A DNA stretch of 64,000 nucleotides from Penicillus capitatus. Lineage: Eukaryota; Chlorophyta. The position numbers and the translations under genes are program-made. The stretch is from positions 186,001-250,000 of the forward strand of contig OZ287698.1 of assembly GCA_965649825.1 (NCBI GenBank), written 5' to 3'. The notes under the pieces are model-generated. The model made no database searches. It was not told where the DNA came from and saw only the letters and a list, made by a program, of their open reading frames with translations. The first letter of the stretch is position 1, and the number at the start of each line of letters is the position of its first letter. Shown piece after piece: positions 11,501 to 21,466 of this stretch.

Positions 11501-11505
11501 TAAGA
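11501..11505. repeat. Target-site duplication TAAGA, left copy
   Basis: TAAGA directly precedes the TG of the left LTR and recurs at 16316-16320 directly after the CA of the right LTR. A 5-bp duplication is typical of LTR retrotransposon integrases. Confidence 0.9.
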
Positions 11506-11686
11506 TGTCGAGATGGGATGATGAAGGCAAGTAATGAAGATCATTACTGAACATCGTCCCGTGCTCAGCACGGTGGTAACATCACATCATGCGTATAAGT
11601 AAAAAGAGATTCGATTAGATTTGTAACTTCTGCGCACGAACTTTCTTTTAAGAACTTTACTGCGTCTTCTGAAGCAACGTTTAACA
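11506..11686 (+). repeat. Left LTR (181 bp)
   Basis: Runs from TGTCGAGATGGG to GCAACGTTTAACA. Contains a TATA-like GCGTATAAGTAAAAAGAG at about 11590-11607 that may drive transcription, and a short inverted repeat CGTGCTCAGCACGG near 11559-11573. It matches the right LTR at 180 of 181 positions. Confidence 0.95.
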
Positions 11687-13218
11687 TGGTTTCGGAGCTC
11701 AAGTTTTTGACAACCGAGCGACATGAAGTTGAGACGGCGATAAACGCGGCGTCTATGGTCGCCGACGGCTATCGGACGAGGGTCGGAAAACTGATGGAAA
11801 AAGTCGAAGTGGGCTCCCCCCTTTTCGAGCTTATGCGTCAGGTTACCGAACGAACCGAGCCCCATTTTGCAGACAAAGACGCCTTTAATGCGGCGTTTGT
11901 GGGGAGAGCAGCAGCTATCTCCAACTGTTTTCCTGCGAACAAAATGGTAGTCAGTGACGACGACAAGTGGCACGTTTTCAAGAGGACTCTGTTGGGCATG
12001 TGTTCGAACGCTGGAACGACTTCTGGGGAGCGTCTCGCAGGAGCGGCTAAGAAAAAATCAGAGACATGGCTTCAATTCGCGGAAAGGTTTGGCGTGTTAG
12101 CGGCTCAGTCGGGATTGGCAAGAGAGATGCAAATCAAGATTCTCTATGGAAAGCTGCCTGGTCACCTAAAGAGAGCGGTGTCAAGTTTGCCGACGACAAC
12201 GACGATGAACGAAATGATCTTAATGATCAGAAACGTTACATTTTGGACTGGATCATCGTCTGCGGCTGAGGTGGACAGAGACGCGATGGACGTTGACATG
12301 GTAGACATGTGCGACGGTATTGGATGCGCGGTGCATAAGGTCGATAACTTTGGAAGAGGAGGTTTGTCTCTAAGAGAGCTTTGCGATGCGATGAGAAGTG
12401 AGCTCACAAGGAATCCTCGTTTTGCGGGGATCGCTGAAGACATCTTGGGTCAATGGCGACAGAGAGGTCCGCAAGGACAATATTCGAACAACCGTGGACC
12501 AAGGAGAACCGGGCCAAGAAGACCGGCCGGGAATAGACAATTCCAAGGGAACTGCTACCAGTGCGGTGAGTATGGTCATTCTGCCAGATTCTGTAGGCAG
12601 CGCTCACACCAAATCCGAGAGGCCCAACCTGTGCACACCCATAACCAATTTGCACCACTCGCATCTTTGGAAGAGGAAGATGAGAGGGAAGAAGGAGGGT
12701 CGGTATTGTCGCTGAGCGTTAGTCAAGGAAAGAAACCGTCGCCTCGTAAGGAAGAAGGCAAGGGCAAGAATGGAGGACAGGTCAAGTACATTGACTACCC
12801 CCGCGTAGATCAATCGTCCTCGAGTCGTCCACAGAAGGGAAAGGCATCACTAAAAGTGGTGACATACCTTGCCAATCGGCCAGAAAAGGAAAGCGCCTTG
12901 GTCGACACAGGAGCAGAAGTGTCTCTTCTCCCGCTCACGTATTGTCAACGATGGGGGATAAAGGTGAAAAGAGTGGAAAATACACACCTTCGTGGTTTCA
13001 ACAATTCGACTAGCCAAGTGACGGGTGAAGTAGTTTTGCCTATTCGTATTGGGGGGTGGAATCAAGCTATTCCATTTTATGTGACCGATGCCACAAATAA
13101 GGTCATTCTGGGATACTCTGCTTTGAAAACTTTTGGAATCTCCGTGGATTGCTCTCATGACTGTTTGGTTGGAGGAGATGGACACGTGGTCTTCTGCCAC
13201 TCCGTCTCGTCAAACTAG
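11686..13218 (+). CDS. gag-pro: Retrotransposon Gag-protease polyprotein
   Basis: 510 residues. The N-terminal half is a Gag capsid-like region (LPGHLKRAVSSLP typical of the capsid helical region). It is followed by a basic Arg/Gly stretch and one CCHC zinc knuckle (CYQCGEYGHSARFC, about residues 290-303). A retropepsin-type aspartic protease follows with ALVDTGAEVSLLP (active site D-T-G) and ILGYSALKTFGISVDC near the C-terminus. The ATG at 11686 spans the LTR/PBS border; the next in-frame ATG is at 11755. The frame ends with TAG at 13216-13218, where the RT frame is already open in the -1 register. Confidence 0.93.
   Translation: MVSELKFLTTERHEVETAINAASMVADGYRTRVGKLMEKVEVGSPLFELMRQVTERTEPHFADKDAFNAAFVGRAAAISNCFPANKMVVSDDDKWHVFKRTLLGMCSNAGTTSGERLAGAAKKKSETWLQFAERFGVLAAQSGLAREMQIKILYGKLPGHLKRAVSSLPTTTTMNEMILMIRNVTFWTGSSSAAEVDRDAMDVDMVDMCDGIGCAVHKVDNFGRGGLSLRELCDAMRSELTRNPRFAGIAEDILGQWRQRGPQGQYSNNRGPRRTGPRRPAGNRQFQGNCYQCGEYGHSARFCRQRSHQIREAQPVHTHNQFAPLASLEEEDEREEGGSVLSLSVSQGKKPSPRKEEGKGKNGGQVKYIDYPRVDQSSSSRPQKGKASLKVVTYLANRPEKESALVDTGAEVSLLPLTYCQRWGIKVKRVENTHLRGFNNSTSQVTGEVVLPIRIGGWNQAIPFYVTDATNKVILGYSALKTFGISVDCSHDCLVGGDGHVVFCHSVSSN
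11687..11698 (+). promoter_or_regulatory. Probable primer-binding site (initiator tRNA-Met-like)
   Basis: Directly after the LTR the sequence is TGGTTTCGGAGC. It matches 10 of 12 bases of TGGTATCAGAGC, the primer site complementary to initiator tRNA-Met used by many LTR retrotransposons. The gag start codon uses the last LTR base plus the first two bases of this site. The assignment is inferred; the host tRNA sequence would decide it. Confidence 0.6.
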
Positions 13219-15002
13219 CTCCGCCAGGTCAAGGCGCTTCGCCTGGCGTGACGCTACGGGTTGACAGGAAACTCATATCTGGGTCGGAACCAAGTATTTC
13301 AAAAACATCTTTTGTTCTCAAATTAGGGAAGACGGTTTTTCTCGCTCCTTTTGAAAGCAGTTTAGTAGTGTTACCCGTGAGTGTGCATGGGGAAGGTTTG
13401 ACGGGTCTCTTTTCTTGTTGTTTTCTTCGAGAAGTATCGGCCACTCCCATTCTTGGAAAAAACGGTCGGGTGTCGGTTCGATTGCACAATTTCTCTGATC
13501 GTCTTACCACTTTATCGCCGAAACTTAAAGTTGTCCGTGGGAATTTTTCTGGATCTGGAAGGATTTTGAACGACCCCCAATTAGTAACACACGTTAGTAA
13601 CACCCACCCAAACTCATCTGAGCGCCCAGATGATTGTTCGGGATCGGAACAACTCTCCCTTTCTGATTGGCAATCTCGTTTTCCGTTTTTGTTTGCTGAT
13701 AATATATCCGCTTATGCTACCTCGTCCACGCTCAAGGCTCTCGTGGTCCGAGCTGATGATTTGGTTTGGAAGTCTCCTATACCTTTTTCCGATTTCGGCT
13801 CTCCGCCCTGTTTTACGGACTGCCCTTTCGATGCGGCACAAGCGGAAATAAGGTCTTTACTTTCTCGTGGAATTATTCAAGAAGTGCCTCGTTTTGACAG
13901 AGGTTATTTTTCTCCTGTGGTTTTTCTACGCAAACCGGATGGTCGAGTACGAGTCGTGGTGAATTTTCAAAAGCTCAACAAATATTCTGAAGTGTGGAAC
14001 TCTTATACGCCGGACACCCGAAATGCGGTCAGAGCGGTGGACCCTTCCTGGCGTATGTTTACTGTCTTGGATCTCCGTGACGGGTATTTTCATATACCCG
14101 TTGACGCTTCTCTGAGTCGTCTGTTTTGTTTCTCTTGTTTTGGTCGCCGTTACCGCTTTGTGACACTCCCTCAAGGTTGGGCATCGAGCGTCGGTTTTTT
14201 CAATGATAGGGTACGCCGCATTTTAGGCCACCTTCCGGCCACGGCTTATTTTGATGATATCATTGTTGGTGGTCACGATCGTAAGTCGCACGATCGTAAC
14301 TTGGAGGCAGTTTTGGCGGCACTTCAGTCGGCAGGAATGCATGTGAACCCCAAAAAGGTACAATTCTGCAGACCCACGGTCAGTTTTTTGGGGTTTTCGC
14401 TTTCCGGGGATGCATTTCATCAACGTAACTACATCTCTAAACAACTAAGTCAGTTGCCCCTGGTTCGTTCAAAGAAGGATTTGCAACGCATTCTTGGAAT
14501 TTTTACTGCTTGTCGAGGTACTTGTCCTGGTTTGGGTCTGGCAATAGCGCCCCTTTACTCGTTTTTACAAAATTCGGTCCGGAAGATTGATTGGCCTTCA
14601 GTGCAAAACCAAGTTCGGGCTGTTGCCGCTCACTTACTGAGGAACTCGTTATCTTTTCTGCGTTGTGTGGCGTCACCTGTTTTTCACATTGAAGTCGATT
14701 GGTCGGGAGCTGGGGCTGGATATCTCCTTTATGCCGGCCATAGATCGGAACGTCGTATTATTGCAACCAATTCTCGTGCTATACGTGGTTTCCCAGTTAG
14801 CTCTTTTTTAGGGGAATTAGATGCGATCGTCTGGTGTTTGCAAGATACGCTCCCACTTACTGTTGGCTGTCCGGTTCATGTTTATACGGACTCTTTGAGT
14901 GCCCTACAAAGGCTACGAGCTCACGATGTTTGGCACAAATCGCGCACTGACCTCAGAATTGGCAGACGCCTTGGTTGGTTGTGGGAGAATTTTTCCGCTT
15001 GA
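13161..15002 (+). CDS. pol: Retrotransposon reverse transcriptase-RNase H
   Basis: The frame opens after a stop at 13158-13160, overlaps gag-pro by 58 nt, and has no ATG for roughly 900 nt, so it must be expressed by frameshifting (-1) from gag-pro. RT motifs are in order: RKPDGRVRVVVNFQKLN, FTVLDLRDGYFHIPVD, FVTLPQGWASSVGFF and the catalytic AYFDDIIVGG (YFDD box). RNase H begins HIEVDWSGAGAGYLLY, followed by FLGELDAIVWCL and VYTDSLSALQ. The frame then stops at 15002 before the last conserved RNase H residues, which continue in the next frame. See the findings for the frame break at the T-run 14990-14994. Confidence 0.92.
   Translation: MFGWRRWTRGLLPLRLVKLAPPGQGASPGVTLRVDRKLISGSEPSISKTSFVLKLGKTVFLAPFESSLVVLPVSVHGEGLTGLFSCCFLREVSATPILGKNGRVSVRLHNFSDRLTTLSPKLKVVRGNFSGSGRILNDPQLVTHVSNTHPNSSERPDDCSGSEQLSLSDWQSRFPFLFADNISAYATSSTLKALVVRADDLVWKSPIPFSDFGSPPCFTDCPFDAAQAEIRSLLSRGIIQEVPRFDRGYFSPVVFLRKPDGRVRVVVNFQKLNKYSEVWNSYTPDTRNAVRAVDPSWRMFTVLDLRDGYFHIPVDASLSRLFCFSCFGRRYRFVTLPQGWASSVGFFNDRVRRILGHLPATAYFDDIIVGGHDRKSHDRNLEAVLAALQSAGMHVNPKKVQFCRPTVSFLGFSLSGDAFHQRNYISKQLSQLPLVRSKKDLQRILGIFTACRGTCPGLGLAIAPLYSFLQNSVRKIDWPSVQNQVRAVAAHLLRNSLSFLRCVASPVFHIEVDWSGAGAGYLLYAGHRSERRIIATNSRAIRGFPVSSFLGELDAIVWCLQDTLPLTVGCPVHVYTDSLSALQRLRAHDVWHKSRTDLRIGRRLGWLWENFSA
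13222..13248 (+). promoter_or_regulatory. Hairpin just after the gag-pro stop
   Basis: CGCCAGG (13222-13228) pairs with CCTGGCG (13242-13248) around a 13-nt loop, starting 4 nt after the TAG that ends gag-pro and inside the region where both frames are open. Such a position is typical of a frameshift-stimulating structure. No textbook X-XXY-YYZ heptamer is present; a shift at TCA-AAC before the TAG is the simplest option. Inference only. Confidence 0.4.
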
Positions 15003-16179
15003 TACTCGTTTGTTTTTACATTTCTTACCCTCTTCGGACAACTTTCTAGCCGATTGTCTATCACGATGGCCGACGTTAGCGCAACGGAAGGAAGTTGACC
15101 TGAATGCAATAAGGGGAGGAGATCAATACAATGAACGTTTAAGGAGAATTTCAAAAGCACACGAAGGTCATTGGGGAACGAGGAAAACGATCTTGAACCT
15201 GAAGAGGGATGGTGGACCTTGTTGGAAAGGCATGGAGAGTGAAGTTCGTAATTTTGTCGAGAATTGTCGGAAATGTCAAATGTGGGGGCCTCCGCAACAT
15301 AGAACAAGTTTGGGGGCGACACCAGTATCCAAAGTCGGGGAGGCTGTCGGAATAGATTTCGCCGGACCCCTACCAAGAGGGGATTTGGAAGGACCGAGAT
15401 TCATCGTGCTCATGGTAGATTACCTTTCTCGGTGGATCGAGGCATGGTCCTGTGAGAGCCCTAGCAGTGAAGCGGCCATAAGGGCGTTGAATAAATGGAA
15501 ACAAAGAAACGGTAGAATCGAAATGCTTGTTTCTGACAACGCACAGACATGGAATTCCAAGAGCGTAAAAAAATGGTGTGAGGAGAATGGAGTGAAGCAA
15601 CGGCTGACGGCAAGCTACATGCCAAAATCAAATGGTATGTGTGAGAGACAGATCGGAGTACTGAAGGGAAGATTAAAAAGAATGTGTGAGACGCCTGAGG
15701 ACTGGTCGAAGATTCTATCGAGAGCTGTCAGAGTCATAAATAATTCAGTGAACGAGACAACATTACACAGCGCCGCAGAGCTTAAGATGGGGTTGTCAAG
15801 AGACGGAAAGAGAGTTTCTCGAAGTGTACAAGAACAATGGATTTCCGAAGCACAAGAAAGGACAAAGAAACAACAGTGGCAGTCGAATGAGACACGAAGG
15901 AGAAAATATGGAAACCGTAAAATCATCAGGATTGGTGATCATGTGTTAAGGCCAAGATCTAGATCAGATACAGCTACATTAACCCCACCATGGGATGAAG
16001 AACCATGTGTAGTGGTAGATGCCATTGGCAATCACATGTGGCTGGTAGAGGGACTCCTATTTGGAACCGTTTCAAGAGTGCATGACGATCAACTAAGACA
16101 CATCCCGCGTCAGACCACAGCGCAGCTGGAAGCGTGTCGAGATGGGATGATGAAGGCAAGTAATGAAGATCATTTCTGA
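14899..16179 (+). CDS. int: Retrotransposon RNase H end plus integrase
   Basis: The start of this frame re-enters RNase H: LHFLPSSDNFLADCLSRW is the conserved C-terminal motif. It continues into an integrase zinc-binding domain (AHEGHWGTRKT ... CRKC, H2C2) and a DDE core. The core has VGIDFAGPLPRG, EMLVSDNAQTWNS and PKSNGMCERQIGVLKG, carrying the two Asp and the Glu. The C-terminal part has a basic, chromatin-binding-like region (VLRPRSRSDTATLTPPWDEEP). The first ATG in frame is at about 14929, inside the RT overlap, so it is not a natural start. The stop at 16177-16179 lies 45 nt inside the right LTR. Confidence 0.92.
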   Translation: MPYKGYELTMFGTNRALTSELADALVGCGRIFPLDTRLFLHFLPSSDNFLADCLSRWPTLAQRKEVDLNAIRGGDQYNERLRRISKAHEGHWGTRKTILNLKRDGGPCWKGMESEVRNFVENCRKCQMWGPPQHRTSLGATPVSKVGEAVGIDFAGPLPRGDLEGPRFIVLMVDYLSRWIEAWSCESPSSEAAIRALNKWKQRNGRIEMLVSDNAQTWNSKSVKKWCEENGVKQRLTASYMPKSNGMCERQIGVLKGRLKRMCETPEDWSKILSRAVRVINNSVNETTLHSAAELKMGLSRDGKRVSRSVQEQWISEAQERTKKQQWQSNETRRRKYGNRKIIRIGDHVLRPRSRSDTATLTPPWDEEPCVVVDAIGNHMWLVEGLLFGTVSRVHDDQLRHIPRQTTAQLEACRDGMMKASNEDHF

Positions 16180-16315
16180 ACATCGTCCCGTGCTCAGCAC
16201 GGTGGTAACATCACATCATGCGTATAAGTAAAAAGAGATTCGATTAGATTTGTAACTTCTGCGCACGAACTTTCTTTTAAGAACTTTACTGCGTCTTCTG
16301 AAGCAACGTTTAACA
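16135..16315 (+). repeat. Right LTR (181 bp)
   Basis: Identical to the left LTR except for T at 16175 (A at 11546). It encodes the last 15 codons of the integrase frame; the mismatch falls in the last codon before the stop (Phe here, Tyr in the left copy). Confidence 0.95.
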
Positions 16316-16320
16316 TAAGA
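16316..16320. repeat. Target-site duplication TAAGA, right copy
   Basis: Matches the TAAGA at 11501-11505; together they mark the original insertion site. Confidence 0.9.
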
Positions 16321-18422
16321 CATCATCGATCGAGACGATCGTTGATTCGCACGACAGATGCACTTTCTGGAACCGATGGATTTGAGGATGTCGTCTCAGT
16401 GAAAACCGAATCGATTGACTCTGTACCATACGAAGCCACGTCAAATGCAGTAAAGTCTTTACGTTCTTAACGGAATATTGGTTCACTGACAAGGACAGTG
16501 ATGGACCTGTCGGCAAGATTGCGATGTGCTGATGCGACTGTCTTGTGGAAGAGGGGGGCACTGTGTTCTGGGACACTCGGGGTCTTGTCATTTGGGGTTT
16601 TGGGCCGAGAAGGGGCCTTTTTTATGGTTCCGGGGCAGTGCTGAGACACTTGCCTAGGCAGGTCGCATCACAACGAGGGTATTTAAGGGACAGTCCGCAC
16701 CTGTTACCACCTTGCTCCAAACAGTTTGTAAAGTCTTCCGCTGTGGTAATCTTTCGTCCGGCCCGATCGCCGACAGGACCATCAACGGAAAAGTATTGTC
16801 TCGACAAATGCTTCAATTGCCGCGAAAGTATTGCCACAAGTTTGTCCGGGACACTTTTTCCTGGTCACTAAACGATACAATCTTTTTTGTGAAGAGAGCC
16901 TCGGGTTCGTCGAGGCAGAGGATGTGTACTTCGGACGGGGAAAATGTCCGCGGCAATACGAACAGTCTTAAAGGTGGAGCCCTCGGCTTCGATGTCTAGT
17001 TACTATTGCCACGCAGCTTCCTGTACGACTCGATTTTTGTTGAAAACACGACGGATACGCTCTTCGTCCACTACCAATCATGCTTAGTAGCGTTAGTGAA
17101 TCCTTTAACGCGTCTTCTGACACAGGGTGTGACTGGGGTTTGCCGAGATCTGGCAGAAAAAACGGTCATCACTGAGTAATGTTACTTACTTTTTGCAGCA
17201 TATCAATGTCCGACTTCGATGCCATGCATTGCGGAAGATACCTGATGATCGGAACTAACCGGGATTGCTGCAAAGGAAAGACTGTTTGTTGCGTTATAGT
17301 CCATGAATGATCTGTGACTGTGTCAAGAATACTTCAGTTTCCGCCTTAGGCTATCTGGCGAGAGGTCGCTGAATCGCGCAAACCGTTCGCGTGGCGCCAC
17401 GCCAGCAGACAATCTAGTGACTGAGCCTTTGACGTGAAGAAGATTAGAGGCTTACGTAATGGCGTGACGTTCCATGGTCCGAGATGTTTAACGTGAGAAC
17501 TGTTCTGTTGTTTCGTCTAGCTATGTAGCTACGCATTACCGACGGGGTCTCCCAGCGCGACTCGCCATCCAGTCCGGACTCGCCGTCAGGTCGACGCTCA
17601 CAGATGGCATGACGACGAGAACGAGGTGTTTAAAACAGGGCAGAGTGCAACAAAGGACATTTTTGCATTGTTTGTCTTCGATCCGCGCTTTTTTTCGAAA
17701 AGTCGCTTACAACGAACAGAAAGAGTCCAACCACAAAAGATCGATAAATCAGACCTGGTTTTACACAAATGGGACCAGTGAAGGCGGAACTTGTGTTGTG
17801 ATAGTGTGTGCAGACTCTAAAGCGAAATCTCGAAACGATTCGATCCAAACCGTTCGTCAGACTGGGACGGCCAAGCAAGACTCTACCATCTGTTGTCGGA
17901 CAGATCGGCGCTTCAGAGGTTTTCGGTCACGATAAAATATGATCGTCGTAACACCAGGGCCAGGATTACTTATCTCCCTTCAATCTGTCACAAGAATCCC
18001 TTTGCCGTCTAACGTGTTTCTGACTAGACGCAGAAATCGATGGCAGAGGTTCTGGAAGCGCGGCTGCCCAGATCCACAGAATTTGGGGATAAACATTGCG
18101 TCATGCAGAGGATCTGCCATTGACTATCAACGAACCGCCACTGCACTTCAATCCGACGTCTCGTTTCCAGTCGACTCGATGTCCTTGCAACTCGATAGAG
18201 ACTTTTTCAAAAATGATAAGAATCTGTCAAAGTGAGACATCCTTCTGAGAGATTTGGAAAATTGGCACACCTGCCAAGAAACATGTCCATCCACCTCTGC
18301 TTTCATTAACCACACTGAAAGAGATTTTCATTTTGAGTGCCCATTGAGAAAACCTGTGCTTTGATGAGCGATTGAAATCAATACAGATAGATCCGACAGC
18401 CCGCGTCCTTTACGCCTCGACG
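16321..18422. other. Gene-poor stretch between retrotransposon and ENGase
   Basis: About 2.1 kb. The open frames here (for example 16545-16871, 17609-17935 and 17939-18235, plus strand) show no conserved motifs or plausible splice partners. No tRNA, rRNA or snRNA was recognised. The left end was presumably continuous with the upstream region of the 10157-11367 gene before the retrotransposon inserted. The right end should hold the ENGase promoter. Confidence 0.4.
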
Positions 18423-21162
18423 ATGGCAGGTACGTGGCCCTGTCTGTTGCTGTTTCTCTTTTTCCTTCGTTGTCGAATAAATCGCGTCCGCGCGGTAGAT
18501 AGAGCTCCGATCTGCGCAAGAGAGAGATTGGAGACGATTTTGAAGCAACTTCCCGATAAACGTGCTGCTTTTGGACCATGGGAACTACGCACCGCCCCCT
18601 TCCTGAATCTGCAAGACATACTAGAATGGGAACCGGAGTTGAGGCCTCAAGACAAGCACTGTCGTTCCTCCATCCCTTTACAAGAATCGTACCGAACACA
18701 TAACCCCCTTTTTGCGACAGAGTCTTCATCGACCGACCCGTCAACCGCCAATCTGTCAGATTTCACATCTGTTATTTTTCCTAAGGGTCTGTCTCTAGCG
18801 TCGCTGAAGAGAAGAGGGAACGTTTTCTTGTGAGTCATGATTATGGAGGTGGGTATTGGGAGGATCACTATTATCAAGGCTTTCGCGGAAAGGACACGTA
18901 TTATCATATCTATGACTTTGATCTCATCGACATCTTCAACTTCTTTACACACGATCGCTTTCCGTCCCGCCGCCTGGATGGACACAACTAGCACACAAAC
19001 ACGGAACACACGTCCCTCCTTTACTGGACATCGCCCAGATGACGATAACCGTCGCCGTTTAGGTTCTTGGAACGTTTTTGGTCGAAGGAAAGGAAGAGGA
19101 AGAAGGATTTGAAGACTGTCTTTCGATGCTGATGAATGACGTTATCCGCCAGCGTCTCATCGAACAGTTAGTGAAGATCTGCACATTTTTTGGATTCGAA
19201 GGGTATCTCCTGAACTTCGAGATCGATCTGGTCCGTGACGTTGATGATCTCCTTCCATTTATGTCGACGGAACCTGTTCTGTCCCGCAGTCGAATCGAAC
19301 AGACGTATCACATCTCATGTCAAATCTTCTCACTTTTGTTGACGATGTGACAGCCCAAGTGCACGCAACGGTTCCCGATGGACGCGTCCTTTGGTCAGAG
19401 ATATCACACTTTTGTTTCTCTGTACTTAAGGATAATACTCTTAGGTACGATGCGATTGCCTTTAAGTATGAGGACAGGGCAAAAGAAGGAGAGCTTAAAT
19501 GGCAGGACTACTTGAATGAAGCCAATGTTCCTTTCTTCAAACACTCAGACGGAATGCTGACCAATTACTACTGGCACCCAGACACGCTGCAGACCGATGT
19601 CCAAAACGCGTCCTCTAGACACATCGATGTCTTCAAAGGTGTGACTCGAGTGGACCTTCTGCCGTTTGGCGCATCTGCCAAGATCAGGTATCGATGTCTT
19701 TGCACGTGGCATCCCTTGTTATGCCGCTGGCCTTGGCTGTCTGTCTGCCATCGAGCAGATACAGAAATTCCACCTCTCGTGTGGCCTCTTTGCCCCTGTC
19801 TACTTCCATGAAACCTGCCCACCGGAGCGATCTCCAGTTCTCGACTCAGCAGAGTTCTGGAACGGAGTGCGATCCCGACAGAGCGCCGCTATCTGCACAA
19901 CTGACAGTGACTGATTAGGTCAAGAAGGTGTGGAAATGGATACGCTTGCCAGCACAGCTGCCATTCCTGACGCATTTCTCCCTTGGCCACGGCCGTCGCT
20001 TCTTCATGGAGGGATCTGTTGTCCACACAGATGCATGGTTTGATCTATCGTGGCAGGATGTCATGCCTTTGCACCAATACCGTACCTGCCTGCATGCAGC
20101 ACGTCTTCTCACAGTGTTCTGGTAGGCCGCGCTGAAGATGGGTTCAATGGCGGCGAGAGTCTTCTCTTAAGGGATTCCACATGCAGTGCGAATTCTCCTA
20201 CTCATTTCCCACTTTACAAAACGCATTTCCGGTTAAGCAACTATCCACAAGTCCCGTCATCCATCGACGACCAGTGTCAGCCTAAGGTCGTCGAATGTCT
20301 GTAGGTCATGGTCTCACTCGTCTACAGCTCAGAAGCTAGTGTCGGCCTATGCCTTAAGCTCAAACATGAGCACTATACATATAAAGACTTTATGCTAAAC
20401 ATAACATCCAACGAAATCTTATTGCTTCCTGAAAAAGTAAGGCATACGGACAGGGACAAAGATCTCTCTGAAATCTTAGTATAGACCGATTCAGAGTCTA
20501 GCAGCATTGAGTGTGTGGAAAGCGTCATCGAAGAGAACGCTACAGAATTCAGCAGTACAGCAGATGTCGAATTCTACCCCACAGAAAAAAGAACCTGGAA
20601 GAGGCTTAGGGCTAGCCTATGCACAACGGATGACATGAGGGATTACTACATTGATCGCATCAGCATCATTGGATATCCAGCATCTGGTACAGAATTTGAA
20701 GCCAGGATTGGACAGCTTTGGATCTGCCCTTTACCAATCGCCCCATTTCACCATCCAACCGATTTCGCTGCGACAGATGTTCGGATATATCCGGAGCACT
20801 GCTCAGGTCATACGTCGTGGCAACATCTCTCTGTCGTCTAGGTCTGCGAGTCACGGGTCTTGTCTGTCATAGATGGTGGTGGTGGTGGTAGTCACGCATG
20901 GCGAGTGTTTGATTGTCAGCTGATTTGGACAACCACGTCCTCGCGAACGGCTGTTTTTGTTCAAACCACATCCAGCGATACATCCATTCGTCCAAATATC
21001 TTCCTGGGTTGGACAACATCTCAGCATGGGTATTGGATTAAGAATCTGAAACTAAAAAGCGACGTGAACGGTCTCACGTTCCGTCTGAGTGTACTGGATG
21101 CTCAGGGAAAATGGACCGCTCTTTCAGATGCACCTGCCTGTCATGTTCCTACTGCGATATAA
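18423..21162 (+). CDS. ENGASE: Endo-beta-N-acetylglucosaminidase, GH85 (ENGase), possibly frame-disrupted
   Basis: Cleaves the chitobiose core of N-glycans. The N-terminus (MAGTWPCLLLFLFFLRCR) looks like a signal peptide, unlike the usual cytosolic ENGase. Exons show LVSHDYGGGYWEDHYYQGF, IDIFNFFTH, VPPPGWTQLAHKHGTHVLG and GYLLNFEIDL with the catalytic Asn and Glu of GH85. They continue with GELKWQDYLNEANVPFF, GIDVFARGIP, LPFLTHFSLGHGRRFFMEG and DGFNGGESLLLRD. A beta-rich C-terminus ends at 21162. About ten introns were placed. The join at 18955-18964 changes frame inside the conserved block with no possible intron (no AG upstream), so a one-base deletion or sequence error is likely. The exon boundary near 19290-19370 is uncertain. 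Confidence 0.85.
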
Positions 21163-21466
21163 AACAGCCCTTTATTCTCTAGCGAGAATGGAAACAATGT
21201 GCGGAAGTATCCGAGATCGAGTCCCACCATTTTTGATTTGCATCAACAGCAAAACTACTTGCGTGCACAAGCGAAAAGAAGACGCCCGAAAACAGATGCC
21301 CACCGTCAATACCAGAAACTGGTAACTTTTGAATAAAACAGCGAGATATAGGTAGAGTGGTAGTAGTCTACACAAAAATGAATAACGTGGAAGTGTTACC
21401 AGCCAGAATGAAACGTCAAATGGCAGGTTGGTTGAAACGACGATAACAACGTGACAACGATGATGA
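21163..21466. other. Convergent intergenic stretch
   Basis: About 300 bp between the ENGase stop and the histidine phosphatase stop. No gene or repeat seen; it should contain both 3' untranslated regions. Confidence 0.4.

Larger units (their letters stand above)
11506..16315 (+). mobile_element. Ty3/gypsy-type LTR retrotransposon, young and nearly intact
   Basis: A 4.81-kb element bounded by two 181-bp LTRs (TG...CA) and a TAAGA duplication. Internal order is Gag, protease, reverse transcriptase, RNase H, integrase, as in Ty3/gypsy. The LTRs differ at a single base (A at 11546, T at 16175), so insertion was recent. The coding frames fill the whole interior: the gag ATG straddles the LTR/PBS junction and the integrase frame ends inside the right LTR. 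The element has three frames (gag-pro; RT-RH; end of RH plus integrase), so it needs a -1 shift and has one further single-base frame break. It has no introns and lacks the intronic motif common elsewhere. No obvious polypurine tract precedes the right LTR. Confidence 0.95.

Noticed and set aside
16110-16134. Polypurine tract before the right LTR
   Set aside because: The 25 bases before the LTR are mixed (only a short GGAAG), so no convincing tract.
18955-18992. A GC-AG intron to explain the ENGase frame change
   Set aside because: It would remove the conserved PPPGW block, so a frameshift or sequence error is more likely.
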